The notes beneath the pieces were generated by a model. The model was not told the origin of the DNA. It ran no database searches and saw only the letters and a list, made by a program, of their open reading frames with translations. From Sphingomonas faeni (GTDB taxonomy: Bacteria > Pseudomonadota > Alphaproteobacteria > Sphingomonadales > Sphingomonadaceae), in NCBI RefSeq assembly GCF_024273235.1, contig NZ_JANBVH010000010.1, forward strand, positions 1 to 64,000: 64,000 bases of DNA, in the 5' to 3' direction. Below, piece by piece: positions 47,513 through 55,296 of the stretch; the stretch's first letter is position 1; every line of letters starts with the position of its first letter. The translations under genes were made by a program, and so were the position numbers.

Positions 47513-48927
47513 GCTCGTTTCCTTGCCAGCATTTTCTCACGGAAGCGCTTGGCCCAGCCGGGCTTGGCGATCTGCGGCGGGCGGACCAGCGCAAGCGCAT
47601 CGGCCTCGACATCCTGCGTCACGACCGACCCGGCGGCGACGATCGCGCCGGCGCCGATCGTGACGGGGGCGACCAGCGCCGAGTTGGAGCCGATGAACGC
47701 GCCCTCGCCGACGACCGTGCGGTATTTGAAATAGCCGTCGTAATTGCAGGTGATCGTGCCCGCGCCGATGTTCGCGCCCGCACCGATATCCGCGTCGCCG
47801 ATATAGGTCAGGTGGCTGACCTTCGCGCCCTCGCCGATCACGGCTTTCTTGACCTCGACGAAATTGCCGACCTTGGCGTCCGCGCGCAGGTCCGCGCCGG
47901 GGCGGAGGCGCGCGAAAGGCCCGACATTGGCGCCCTTCCCCACGCTGGCGCCCTCGACATGGCTGAACGCGTGGATCGTCGCGCCGTCCTCGACGCGCGC
48001 GCCGGGGCCGAACACGACGTTGGGTTCGATCACCACGTCGCGACCCAGCACCGTGTCATGCGCGAACCAGACCGTATCGGGGGCGATCAGCGTGGCGCCG
48101 TCGGCCATCGCCTGCGCCCGCCGCATCGCCTGCCAGGCTCCTTCGACACCCGCGAGTTCGCCGCGGCTGTTGACGCCGGCCACCTCGTCGGCGCCGGTCT
48201 CGATCACCGCGGCCGACCGCCCCGCCGCGCCTGCCAGCCCGACGATATCGGTGAGGTAATATTCCCCCGCCGCATTGTCGTTGCCGAGCCGGTCGAGCAG
48301 CGCGAACAGGTCGGCCGCGCGCACCGCCATCAGCCCGGAGTTGCACAACGTCACCGCGCGCTCGGCGTCCGACGCGTCCTTATACTCGACGATCCGGTCC
48401 ATCCGGCCCGCAGCGTCGGCGATGACGCGGCCATAGGCGCCGGGATCTGCCGGGCGGAAGCCGAGCACGACGACGGCGGGCGTATCGTCGCCGTGCAGCC
48501 GGTCGATCATCCGCTGCATCGTCGCGGCGGTGACCAGCGGCACGTCGCCGTAGAGGATCAGCACGTCGCCCTCGAACCCGGCGCCCTCGAACCCCGCCAG
48601 CGCCGCGCGCGCCTGCGCGACCGCATGGCCGGTGCCGAGCTGCTCCGCCTGCAACGCGGTGGCGATACCGAGCGGCGCGACCGCAGCCTCGACCTGTTCG
48701 CGCCCCGCCCCGGTCACGACGACCGTTTTCGCCGGATTCAACGCCGCCGCGCTCGCCACGAGATGCAGCAGCATCGGCCGTCCGGCGATCGGGTGAAGCA
48801 CCTTGTGGAGGTCCGATTTCATCCGCGTGCCCTTGCCGGCAGCGAGGATCACGACCGCGATTTGGTGTACGGGCGGGTGTGCTGGGACATGCGCCGGAAA
48901 CGGTTGGTCGTTGGAATGCGTCGTCAT
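47509..48927 (-). CDS. glmU: Bifunctional GlmU (N-acetylglucosamine-1-P uridylyltransferase / glucosamine-1-P acetyltransferase)
   Basis: GlmU makes UDP-GlcNAc. The 472 residues show the pyrophosphorylase motif VVILAAGKGTRMKSDLHKVLHPIAGRPM near the N-terminus and a left-handed beta helix of hexapeptide repeats from about residue 260 with the acetyltransferase stretch HLTYIGDADIGAGANIGAGTITCNYDGYFKYRTVVG. A short extra N-terminal tail of about 20 residues precedes the domain; GTG/ATG choices inside it are possible. Confidence 0.95.
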   Translation of the reverse strand: MTTHSNDQPFPAHVPAHPPVHQIAVVILAAGKGTRMKSDLHKVLHPIAGRPMLLHLVASAAALNPAKTVVVTGAGREQVEAAVAPLGIATALQAEQLGTGHAVAQARAALAGFEGAGFEGDVLILYGDVPLVTAATMQRMIDRLHGDDTPAVVVLGFRPADPGAYGRVIADAAGRMDRIVEYKDASDAERAVTLCNSGLMAVRAADLFALLDRLGNDNAAGEYYLTDIVGLAGAAGRSAAVIETGADEVAGVNSRGELAGVEGAWQAMRRAQAMADGATLIAPDTVWFAHDTVLGRDVVIEPNVVFGPGARVEDGATIHAFSHVEGASVGKGANVGPFARLRPGADLRADAKVGNFVEVKKAVIGEGAKVSHLTYIGDADIGAGANIGAGTITCNYDGYFKYRTVVGEGAFIGSNSALVAPVTIGAGAIVAAGSVVTQDVEADALALVRPPQIAKPGWAKRFREKMLARKRA

Positions 48928-48989
48928 GGGAGGATCGCTGCCACGAAAGCCTTGCCAATTCCATAGCGCCGCTGGCAGGCGTCACGGCA

Positions 48990-49679
48990 ATGACGCATTT
49001 TTCATTCGATATCGTCGGGTTCGACCTCGACGGCACGCTGCTCGATACGAGTGGCGATCTGGCCGCCGCGGTCAATCATGCGCTGGCCTCCGCCGGTCGC
49101 CCGCAACTGAGCGTCGAAGAGGTCAAGCCGATGATCGGCGGTGGCGCACGGCATATGCTGAAGCAGGGACTGACCGCGACCGGCGGCTATGACGAGGCGA
49201 TGCTCGACACGTTGCAGGCGAAACTGCTGGAATATTACGAGGCGAATATCTGCGTGCTGACCAAGCCGTATCCCGGGGTCATCGATACGCTGGATGCGCT
49301 GGCGGCGAAGGGCGTGACGCTCGGGATCGTCACCAACAAGATCGAGCGGTTCGCGCGGATCGTGCTCGGCGAGCTTGGACTGACCGATCGGTTCGCCTGC
49401 ATTCTCGGCGGCGATACGCTGGCCGAGTCTAAGCCCTCGCCGATGCCCATCCACGAGATGGTCCGGATATGCCGGAAGGGCAGCGGCGTCGCTGGCCCGG
49501 CCCGGGCGGCGTTCGTCGGCGACTCGATCTTCGACATCCAGGCGGCGCAGGCGGCGGGGTTGCCAGCCATCGCGTGCAGCTTCGGGTTTTTGATGCAACC
49601 GGTCGCCGAGCTTGGCGCCGATGCCGTGATCGACGGGTACGACGAATTGCTGCCGACGCTGGAAAGGCTCGGCGCATGA
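48990..49679 (+). CDS. gph: HAD family phosphoglycolate phosphatase
   Basis: The 229-residue HAD hydrolase has motif I GFDLDGTLLDTSGDL, motif II VTNKIERFA, the lysine in GDTLAESKPSP and motif IV VGDSIFDIQAAQAAGL. The name follows best family fit; other small phosphate esters are possible substrates. The stop overlaps the next start by ATGA. Confidence 0.88.
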   Translation: MTHFSFDIVGFDLDGTLLDTSGDLAAAVNHALASAGRPQLSVEEVKPMIGGGARHMLKQGLTATGGYDEAMLDTLQAKLLEYYEANICVLTKPYPGVIDTLDALAAKGVTLGIVTNKIERFARIVLGELGLTDRFACILGGDTLAESKPSPMPIHEMVRICRKGSGVAGPARAAFVGDSIFDIQAAQAAGLPAIACSFGFLMQPVAELGADAVIDGYDELLPTLERLGA

Positions 49680-50035
49680 ACCGGACCGTTCTCACCCGCG
49701 TCGCGCTGATTCTGGCGGTGGTGTTCGCGGTGACCATGGCGTTGTTGCCGAAGCCGCCGCATATGCCGATCGACCAGTTCGGCGACAAGTTCGGGCACAT
49801 GCTCGCCTTTGCGACGATGGCGCTGCTGGCGGCGCTGTCGTTTCCGACCGCGCGGCTGTTCCGGATCGGCGAGCGACTGTCGTTCCTCGGCGCGATGATC
49901 GAGGTGTTGCAGTCGATCCCATCGCTGCACCGCGATTGCGACATTCACGACTGGATCGCGGATACGCTGGCGATCACGGTGGTGTTGGTGCTGGTGTCGT
50001 TTGCGCGACGAGGGCGAGGCGCGCGGTTGCCTTAA
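49676..50035 (+). CDS. VanZ-like membrane protein
   Basis: The 119-residue protein has three to four hydrophobic segments and the DKFGHMLAFATMALLAALSFP stretch typical of VanZ-like proteins; IEVLQSIPSLHRDCDIHDWIADTLAI continues the family pattern. Its function in Gram-negative bacteria is unknown. Coupled to gph by a four-base overlap. Confidence 0.8.
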   Translation: MNRTVLTRVALILAVVFAVTMALLPKPPHMPIDQFGDKFGHMLAFATMALLAALSFPTARLFRIGERLSFLGAMIEVLQSIPSLHRDCDIHDWIADTLAITVVLVLVSFARRGRGARLP

Positions 50036-50091
50036 GGCCTGCGGGCTGGTGCGCAGCGTCCTCCTTCCGGTCTCCGCCGCTTCCCAATTCC

Positions 50092-50177
50092 CGTCACCCC
50101 AGCGAAAGCTGGGGTATCATCGTGCAGGCCACCGTCGCTCGCCAAAGGGGGAGACCCCAGCTTTCGCTGGGGTGACG
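50092..50177. repeat. Intergenic palindromic repeat, family F (copy 3)
   Basis: Halves GTCACCCCAGCGAAAGCTGG and CCCAGCTTTCGCTGGGGTGA between convergent genes. Confidence 0.9.
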
Positions 50178-50216
50178 GCGGGAGGATACGGAGTGCCGGG
50201 TATAGAGCAGTCCGGC

Positions 50217-51206
50217 TCAGCCCTTCCTGAACTTGGTCCAAAGATGCCGGGCAAGCATCGTCGGCGGCATGCGCAGCCAGTGCGAGCGGATGTAGAAGGC
50301 AAGCCGCGTGGCCGGCCGTGTCGGCCTGCCCCAACCGTCGCGCGCGGTCAGGCGGCGAGCGTAGAAGCAATCGACGCCGCGCGCGACGTCGTCGCCGAAT
50401 AGTGTCGCGACAAGCCGTAGCGACCGCGCGATTTCGCGGTTCAGGCCATGGCGGCGCGCCTCCTCCAAAAGACCGTCGGTGCCGAACTCGTCGAGCAGAC
50501 AGCGGATATCCCACAAGTTGCGCAACCCGCCCGCAAGATCGCCATCGGCGAACAGGTGCGCCGCCGCGTGGATCAGCATCCCGTTCGGCGACAGCGTGCG
50601 CAGGCCGTTCTCCAGCAGCACACTTCCGGCGATCAGCGCATCCGCATCCGGCGTAATCCGTGCGGTGAGCGGCAGGATCGTGTGGTGGACATCGATCATC
50701 CGGTCGCGCTCGCGGTGGATCAGCGGGGGCAGCTCGTGCATCCAGCGCCGATAATAGGCGTCGTCATACGGGTCGGGCTTTACCCATTCCCAGCCGGCCG
50801 CGAGCAGCGCCGACTCGACCGCGTCCAGCGACGCGCGCGGCACGAGTATGTCGAGATCGCCGATCGAGCGGCCCTGCCCCGCCGCAAGCCCTGCCGCGAC
50901 GAACGCGGTGCCCTTCAGCACTATGACCGGGCAGTCGACCGCAGCCAGGGCCCGGCGTGCCATCTCGGCCTCCCACAGTGCGGAACGTCGCCCGTGTTCG
51001 GCGGCGGCGCGCGCATCGGCGAGGATCGCCTTCACCGCGGCCGGCATCGCCAAGCCATCGAGCCGGATCGCCAGCGTGCCGATCAGCTGCTCCGCCCGCG
51101 CCATCGCCAGCAGCGTGGTCCAGCCGTCCGGATCGAGCCCGACGACGCTGGCCGGATCGGCGAGCGCACGCGCCAGCACGCGGGCGTCGGTCACAGCTTC
51201 GCCCAT
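50217..51206 (-). CDS. Nucleotidyltransferase family protein of the HprK-related kinase operon
   Basis: The 329-residue protein fits the uncharacterised nucleotidyltransferase family PF14907: VIVLKGTAFVAAGLAAGQGRSIGDLDILVPR carries the G-S and D117-x-D119 catalytic pattern, followed by a histidine-rich MIDVHHTILPL and an AAAHLFAD segment. It may transfer a nucleotide to a protein or peptide. The start at 51206 overlaps the end of the kinase gene by 16 bases. Last gene of a four-gene operon. Confidence 0.88.
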   Translation of the reverse strand: MGEAVTDARVLARALADPASVVGLDPDGWTTLLAMARAEQLIGTLAIRLDGLAMPAAVKAILADARAAAEHGRRSALWEAEMARRALAAVDCPVIVLKGTAFVAAGLAAGQGRSIGDLDILVPRASLDAVESALLAAGWEWVKPDPYDDAYYRRWMHELPPLIHRERDRMIDVHHTILPLTARITPDADALIAGSVLLENGLRTLSPNGMLIHAAAHLFADGDLAGGLRNLWDIRCLLDEFGTDGLLEEARRHGLNREIARSLRLVATLFGDDVARGVDCFYARRLTARDGWGRPTRPATRLAFYIRSHWLRMPPTMLARHLWTKFRKG

Positions 51207-52051
51207 AGCGCCTCGACCTGTTCGATCGCGCTCGCGCCATCGGGATAGTCCACCGCCACCGAAGACACATCCCCGATCAACCCGGTCAGCGCGCGAAACC
51301 CCGCTTCGCCGAGCGCGACGTAGTTGGTCGATGCCTGGGTCATCCGCACGAAGGCCTCGCCCGGCTGCACCGAACGGATCTCCGGCGCGAAACCATGGCG
51401 CGGAAATACCAGCAACGCGGGGCGCGCCGGCACGTCCATCGCCGCGATCGCCCGCGCGTCGGGGACCATGTGGCGGATATCGCCCTTCGGCGTCGCCGGC
51501 ATCAGCGGCCCCATCCGCGCATCCGGACACGCCGCTTCGGCCGCGGCGATCGCTTCGTTCTTCAGGCTGATCAGCCGCGGGAACGCGTGGATCAGCCCGG
51601 TGGCCGGATCGAGCAGCGCGAACTCGTCCCCCATGAACCGCCAGCCTTTCGCGGCCAGCAATGTCGCGAGCGTCGACTTCCCCGCCCCCGAAATGCCGGT
51701 CATCAACAGTGCACGCCCGTCGCGCTCGACCGCCGATGCATGCAGCAACAGATACCGTCGCGCGCCGAGCGCCATCTGCAGGTTCATCGCCATCTCGGCG
51801 GCGAGCAACCCTTGGCGCAGCGGCAGCGGTGCGGCGTCGGGCAGCATGTAATCGCCGCCGATCTCGACCGAGGGGCGGAGGAAACGCCGCCAGGGCCGAC
51901 GCGCGAACAGCCGGACCGTGAAATCCGGCACGCCGTCCAGCGGCTTGGGATAGTCGCGGTACAGCGTCTCGAGGTGCGCGATCGGCGCGCGCCAGTCCGA
52001 GCCGATCCGGAAGCCGACCGGGCCGATGCGGACGGCGAAGGCGTGTCTCAT
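51191..52051 (-). CDS. HprK-related kinase
   Basis: The 286-residue protein resembles the catalytic core of HPr kinase: Walker A G119-ISGAG-KS126, then GWRFMGDEFALLD (residues 137-147), like the acidic second motif of HprK. The C-terminal HPr recognition signature of true HprK is not seen, so another target is expected. The N-terminal 90 residues (RIGPVGFRIGSDW...) are specific to this group. I recall such proteins being named HprK-related kinase A in systems with a PqqD-like partner. Its start overlaps the PqqD-like stop by ATGA. Confidence 0.87.
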   Translation of the reverse strand: MRHAFAVRIGPVGFRIGSDWRAPIAHLETLYRDYPKPLDGVPDFTVRLFARRPWRRFLRPSVEIGGDYMLPDAAPLPLRQGLLAAEMAMNLQMALGARRYLLLHASAVERDGRALLMTGISGAGKSTLATLLAAKGWRFMGDEFALLDPATGLIHAFPRLISLKNEAIAAAEAACPDARMGPLMPATPKGDIRHMVPDARAIAAMDVPARPALLVFPRHGFAPEIRSVQPGEAFVRMTQASTNYVALGEAGFRALTGLIGDVSSVAVDYPDGASAIEQVEALWAKL

Positions 52052-52368
52052 GCCCGCTCGACCAGTCCGGATTCCACCAGTTCCGCAAGCCGCGCCGCCA
52101 AAGCCTCGCGCGTCCCGTCCGTGAGATCGCCGTCCGGGAGATCGCCGTCCGTGAGATCGCCGTCCGTGAGTTCATAGTCGCGCGCGAGCCGATCGAGCAG
52201 CGCGCCGAGCGACAGCGCGCCCTCCCCCAGGATCGCCAGGATCTGCGGCGCCGGCTCGGTCAGCAGGTGCGTGATTCCCGATGCGCGGTGATAGACCGCG
52301 GTAAACTCGTCGAGCGGAGCGATTAGCAGCCCCCCCTCGGGCGGAGCGCGATAGGGGCCGTCGTGCAC
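52048..52368 (-). CDS. PqqD-like peptide chaperone of the kinase operon
   Basis: The 106-residue protein starts at GTG 52368, four bases after the upstream gene's stop. GGLLIAPLDEFTAVYHRASGITHLLTEPAPQILAIL matches PqqD-type recognition domains, which bind precursor peptides for modification enzymes. A run ELTDGDLTDGDLPDGDLTDGT, encoded by a 15-bp minisatellite, interrupts the C-terminal helices. The start is uncertain because no strong ribosome binding site is visible; translation is probably coupled to the upstream stop. Confidence 0.8.
   Translation of the reverse strand: MHDGPYRAPPEGGLLIAPLDEFTAVYHRASGITHLLTEPAPQILAILGEGALSLGALLDRLARDYELTDGDLTDGDLPDGDLTDGTREALAARLAELVESGLVERA
52116..52170. 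repeat. 15-bp minisatellite inside the PqqD-like gene
   Basis: The unit CGTCCGTGAGATCGC occurs at 52116, 52131 (one change) and 52146, with a partial fourth unit at 52161. It encodes a five-residue repeat LTDGD, so copy number can change without a frameshift. Confidence 0.9.
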
Positions 52369-52372
52369 GGCC

Positions 52373-52861
52373 TCAGCCGCGCGGCATCTGCAACGATGCG
52401 AAACAGGTGAAGCCGCCCTGTCCGCGCTGCAACCGGCGGATGTATTTGACATAGGCGCGGCTGCGCTCGGAATCGACGCCGGGCAACGTGCTGCCATTGG
52501 CCATCGCGCGCTTGACCTCTTCGCCCTTGAACGGGCGGGTCGACGGCGGGAACGCGCCCTTGGTGCGCGCCGGCACGACCCTGCCGTCGGCATCGATATA
52601 GCTACCCGCACGACCGGGATCGGGTACCGGGATCTGGCAATTCAGCACCGAACCGACGGTCTGGGCGAGCGCGGGCCGGATCGACACGACCGCACCGGCC
52701 GTCACCGCGCCCAGCGCCAGCACGCGACGTCGGGTCGACACGGCCTCGGCTCCGGTCCCCGCCCCATCCGCGGACGGAGCGGCAGAGCCGTGATCGGCCG
52801 GATCGTGATCGGCCGGATCGTGATGGGCCAGATCGTGATGGGATCGAGTATCGTCGCTCAT
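52373..52861 (-). CDS. Small Tat-exported protein, first gene of the kinase operon
   Basis: The 162-residue protein has an unusual His/Asp-rich N-terminus (HHDLAHHDPADHDPADH), then a twin-arginine-type signal (STRRRVLALGAVTAGAVVSIRPALAQ, residues 42-67). The mature part of about 95 residues has two cysteines (C75, C153) and ends RGQGGFTCFASLQMPRG. No known domain is recognised. Four bases separate it from the PqqD-like gene. Its place suggests it is the substrate of the kinase/nucleotidyltransferase system, an inference only. Confidence 0.8.
   Translation of the reverse strand: MSDDTRSHHDLAHHDPADHDPADHGSAAPSADGAGTGAEAVSTRRRVLALGAVTAGAVVSIRPALAQTVGSVLNCQIPVPDPGRAGSYIDADGRVVPARTKGAFPPSTRPFKGEEVKRAMANGSTLPGVDSERSRAYVKYIRRLQRGQGGFTCFASLQMPRG
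52790..52849. repeat. 15-bp minisatellite inside the Tat-exported protein gene
   Basis: GTGATCGGCCGGATC at 52790 and 52805, a variant at 52820 and a degenerate unit at 52835 encode the HDPAD repeat of the N-terminus. A second gene in the same operon has a minisatellite of the same unit length. Confidence 0.88.
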
Positions 52862-52986
52862 GGTGCCCCTGCTACACCCCAGCCCTTTCACAATCCTGAA
52901 GCGCTGACAATATCGCGCGGCAGACCGTGCCGAAGCAGGACGGCACGCGATTCTATCCACCGGGCGACGCCACCCCTACATCGCCT

Positions 52987-54795
52987 TTACGTTGTCGATT
53001 TTTCGCGCCGAACGACGCGTTCCAGGATGGCGAGCGGCATCGCCCCCTTGAGCAGCACCGCATGGAACTGCTTCAGGTCGAAACCGGGGCGCTTCTGGGC
53101 CTCGGCACGGAGGCGGTTCCAGACGGTGTGGCCGATCTTGTAGCTGCACGCCTGCCCCGGCCAGACGGTGTAGCGATCGATCTCGCCCTGGCTGCGACCG
53201 CGCGCGATCCCCGTCGTGGCGATCAGATAGTCGGTCGCCTGCTCGCGGGTCCAGCGCTTCGCATGCATGCCGCTGTCGACCACCAGACGCGTCGCGCGGA
53301 ACAGCAGCGACTGGAGATAGCCGACCTGTCCCAGCGGATCGCCTTCGTACATGCCCATCTCGTCGGCGAGTTGCTCGGCATAGAGCGCCCACCCTTCCGA
53401 ATACCCGCTGAAGAACCCGCGACGGCGGATCAGCGGAATCTCGGTGCTTTCCAGCGCGAGGCCGACCTGGAGATGATGACCGGGCACCGCCTCGTGATGC
53501 GTAAGGGTCGCCAGCCCGAATTTCGGACGGTCGAACGTGTCGCGCAGGTTGATGTAGTAGATCGCCGGACGCGAGCCATCGAGCGAGGCGTTCTGGTAAT
53601 AGCCACCGGGCGCACCGGCCTGGATCGTCGGCGGTACGCGACGCACTTCGACCGGAGCCTTGGGCAGGGTCGCGAACGCTTCGGGCAGTCGCTTTTGCAT
53701 CGCGACGATCTGGCGATTGAGCTGCGCCAGCAACGCGTCCCGGCCGGCGTCGGTGTTCGGATAGAGCTGATCGGGACGCTGGTTGAGCGCCACCAGCCGC
53801 TCGCCGACACTGCCCTTGGTCATCCCTTGCGCCTTCAGGATCGTGTCGATCCGCGCGCCGATCTCGGCAACCTGGGCGAGGCCGAGACGGTGGATCTCGT
53901 CGCCGCTCATCGCCACCGTCGTCGCAGCCTCGGCGGCCGCGGCATAATAGGCCGCGCCGTCGGGAAGCCGCCAGCAGCCGGCGTCGTGGACCGCCTTCGT
54001 CCGCAAGTCCGCCACGAGCGCGCGTTGCCGTTCCAGCGCTGGGAAAACGTCGCGCTGGACGATCGCCGTCGCCTTGGCCACGCGGTCCGCCGGGAGATTG
54101 GCCGCCTTCAGCTTGGCGGCGAAGCTTGCGACCATCACGGTCTGGTCCGCTGGCCGCTCCATCGCGCTGCCGAGCTGTTTGAGGGTCGTGTCGAGGATAT
54201 AGTCCGGGGCGAAGACGCCGCGGGCGGCATCGCTGCGTTGCCGGGCGCTGCTGTCGTCGATCGCCTTCGGAAAGGCCGCGAGCCGTTCGAGATACGCATC
54301 CGCCTCGGCCGCATCGCGCACGCGCGTCTGCGATTCGAGGAAGTCGGGTACGTCGCGATAGGGGCCGGTCAACTGGCTGAGGACATAGGGCGCGAACCGG
54401 CCGAGGCTGTCGCCATAGGTGAACCGCTCGGCACCGGCGATGGCGCGCGTCAGCTGATAGGCCACGACTTCATAGTCGAGCGCGGCGGCCGGCGAGAGGC
54501 CGCTGGTGCCGAATGCCCGCAAGTCCGCCAGCTCCGCCTTGGCCCGCGCAAGATCGTCGGCCTTTCCAGTGGCGGACTCGTCGTCGAGCTTGCCCTTCAG
54601 CGCAACGCGGGCACCGGTGTCGAGACCGAGCCGGGTCGCCTGTTCGGGCGACGCATCGAGCCGCGCGTAGAAGAACCGATCGAGCATCGTCCTGAGCGCC
54701 GTATCGCGATTCCCCCCTGCCGCGATGGCTTGGGCCGGCAGCACTCCGACGGCCGATGCCGCCGCTGCGCTCGCAAGAAAATTACGACGATGCAT
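52987..54795 (-). CDS. DUF885 family putative metallopeptidase
   Basis: The 602-residue protein has a Tat-type signal (MHRRNFLASAAAASAVGVLPAQA) and the DUF885 domain with the zinc motif LTHHEAVPGHHLQ and the further acid in YSEGWALYAEQLADEMGMY. It is likely a periplasmic carboxypeptidase-like enzyme. The start at 54795 begins the Tat signal. The 125-base gap to the next leftward gene holds no feature seen. Confidence 0.9.
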   Translation of the reverse strand: MHRRNFLASAAAASAVGVLPAQAIAAGGNRDTALRTMLDRFFYARLDASPEQATRLGLDTGARVALKGKLDDESATGKADDLARAKAELADLRAFGTSGLSPAAALDYEVVAYQLTRAIAGAERFTYGDSLGRFAPYVLSQLTGPYRDVPDFLESQTRVRDAAEADAYLERLAAFPKAIDDSSARQRSDAARGVFAPDYILDTTLKQLGSAMERPADQTVMVASFAAKLKAANLPADRVAKATAIVQRDVFPALERQRALVADLRTKAVHDAGCWRLPDGAAYYAAAAEAATTVAMSGDEIHRLGLAQVAEIGARIDTILKAQGMTKGSVGERLVALNQRPDQLYPNTDAGRDALLAQLNRQIVAMQKRLPEAFATLPKAPVEVRRVPPTIQAGAPGGYYQNASLDGSRPAIYYINLRDTFDRPKFGLATLTHHEAVPGHHLQVGLALESTEIPLIRRRGFFSGYSEGWALYAEQLADEMGMYEGDPLGQVGYLQSLLFRATRLVVDSGMHAKRWTREQATDYLIATTGIARGRSQGEIDRYTVWPGQACSYKIGHTVWNRLRAEAQKRPGFDLKQFHAVLLKGAMPLAILERVVRREKSTT

Positions 54796-55052
54796 GCTTA
54801 CTCCCCCGGTCAAGTTTTGCCGAGCCTATCGTCTCGCGCCGCGCATGGCGATCCATTCCGCCCGGCGGGGCGCCCGATGTCTTGCCGATATCGTGATTGC
54901 CGGCCGCTCGGACCGATTTTATTCGCCGGGGTGGTAGTAGTATCGCACTATGATCGTTACGTTTCGCAGCATGTGCTGCCGCTTGCCACCGGTATCGCGG
55001 ATACCGCGTTCGGTTGGAGGCATGCGGTGCCGATGATCGCCTGGAGACCGAG
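54796..55052. other. Intergenic stretch with a perfect hairpin
   Basis: No gene is seen here. CGGTATC (54990-54996) and GATACCG (55000-55006) form a perfect 7-bp inverted repeat with a three-base spacer, about 50 bases before a small reading frame. It has no T-tract and may be an operator. Confidence 0.4.
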
Positions 55053-55229
55053 ATGTTCCTCGACGAGACCCATAACTGGCCCCGCAGGGAAGAGCTGCCA
55101 CCACGCCGGCCCGTCTTCAAACATGAAAAGGCGCTGAGCCGGATCCTGCTGTTCTACGCGCTGGTGCTGCTGCTCCTGCCCGTCAGCCTTGGGGGATTCG
55201 TCGATCTGTTCCGGTATGTCTTCGACTGA
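55053..55229 (+). CDS. Small single-pass membrane protein
   Basis: The 58-residue reading frame has a charged N-terminus and one hydrophobic helix (ILLFYALVLLLLPVSLGGFVDLF). GGAGA at 55043-55047 lies six bases before the ATG. It could be real, but no family is recognised and the length gives little support. Confidence 0.45.
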   Translation: MFLDETHNWPRREELPPRRPVFKHEKALSRILLFYALVLLLLPVSLGGFVDLFRYVFD

Positions 55230-55251
55230 AGCCTATCGCGGGAATCGTTGA

Positions 55252-55294
55252 TGTCGATCAATCGACACTGGCGGTAGCGGAACGTAAGACGAAC
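55252..55294 (+). promoter_or_regulatory. SOS box (GAAC-N7-GAAC) and adjacent palindrome
   Basis: GAAC at 55280-55283 and 55291-55294 with seven bases between them is, on the other strand, GTTC-N7-GTTC, the LexA site known for alphaproteobacteria. It ends two bases before the start of the repair gene. Upstream, TGTCGAT (55252-55258) and ATCGACA (55261-55267) form a perfect palindrome with a two-base spacer. Confidence 0.65.
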
Positions 55295-55296
55295 GA

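Noticed and set aside
52927..55137. Very long open frame on the plus strand
   Set aside because: It lies antisense to the DUF885 gene, whose signal peptide and zinc motif are clear. The product is arginine-rich and low in motif content, as expected for shadow frames at high GC.
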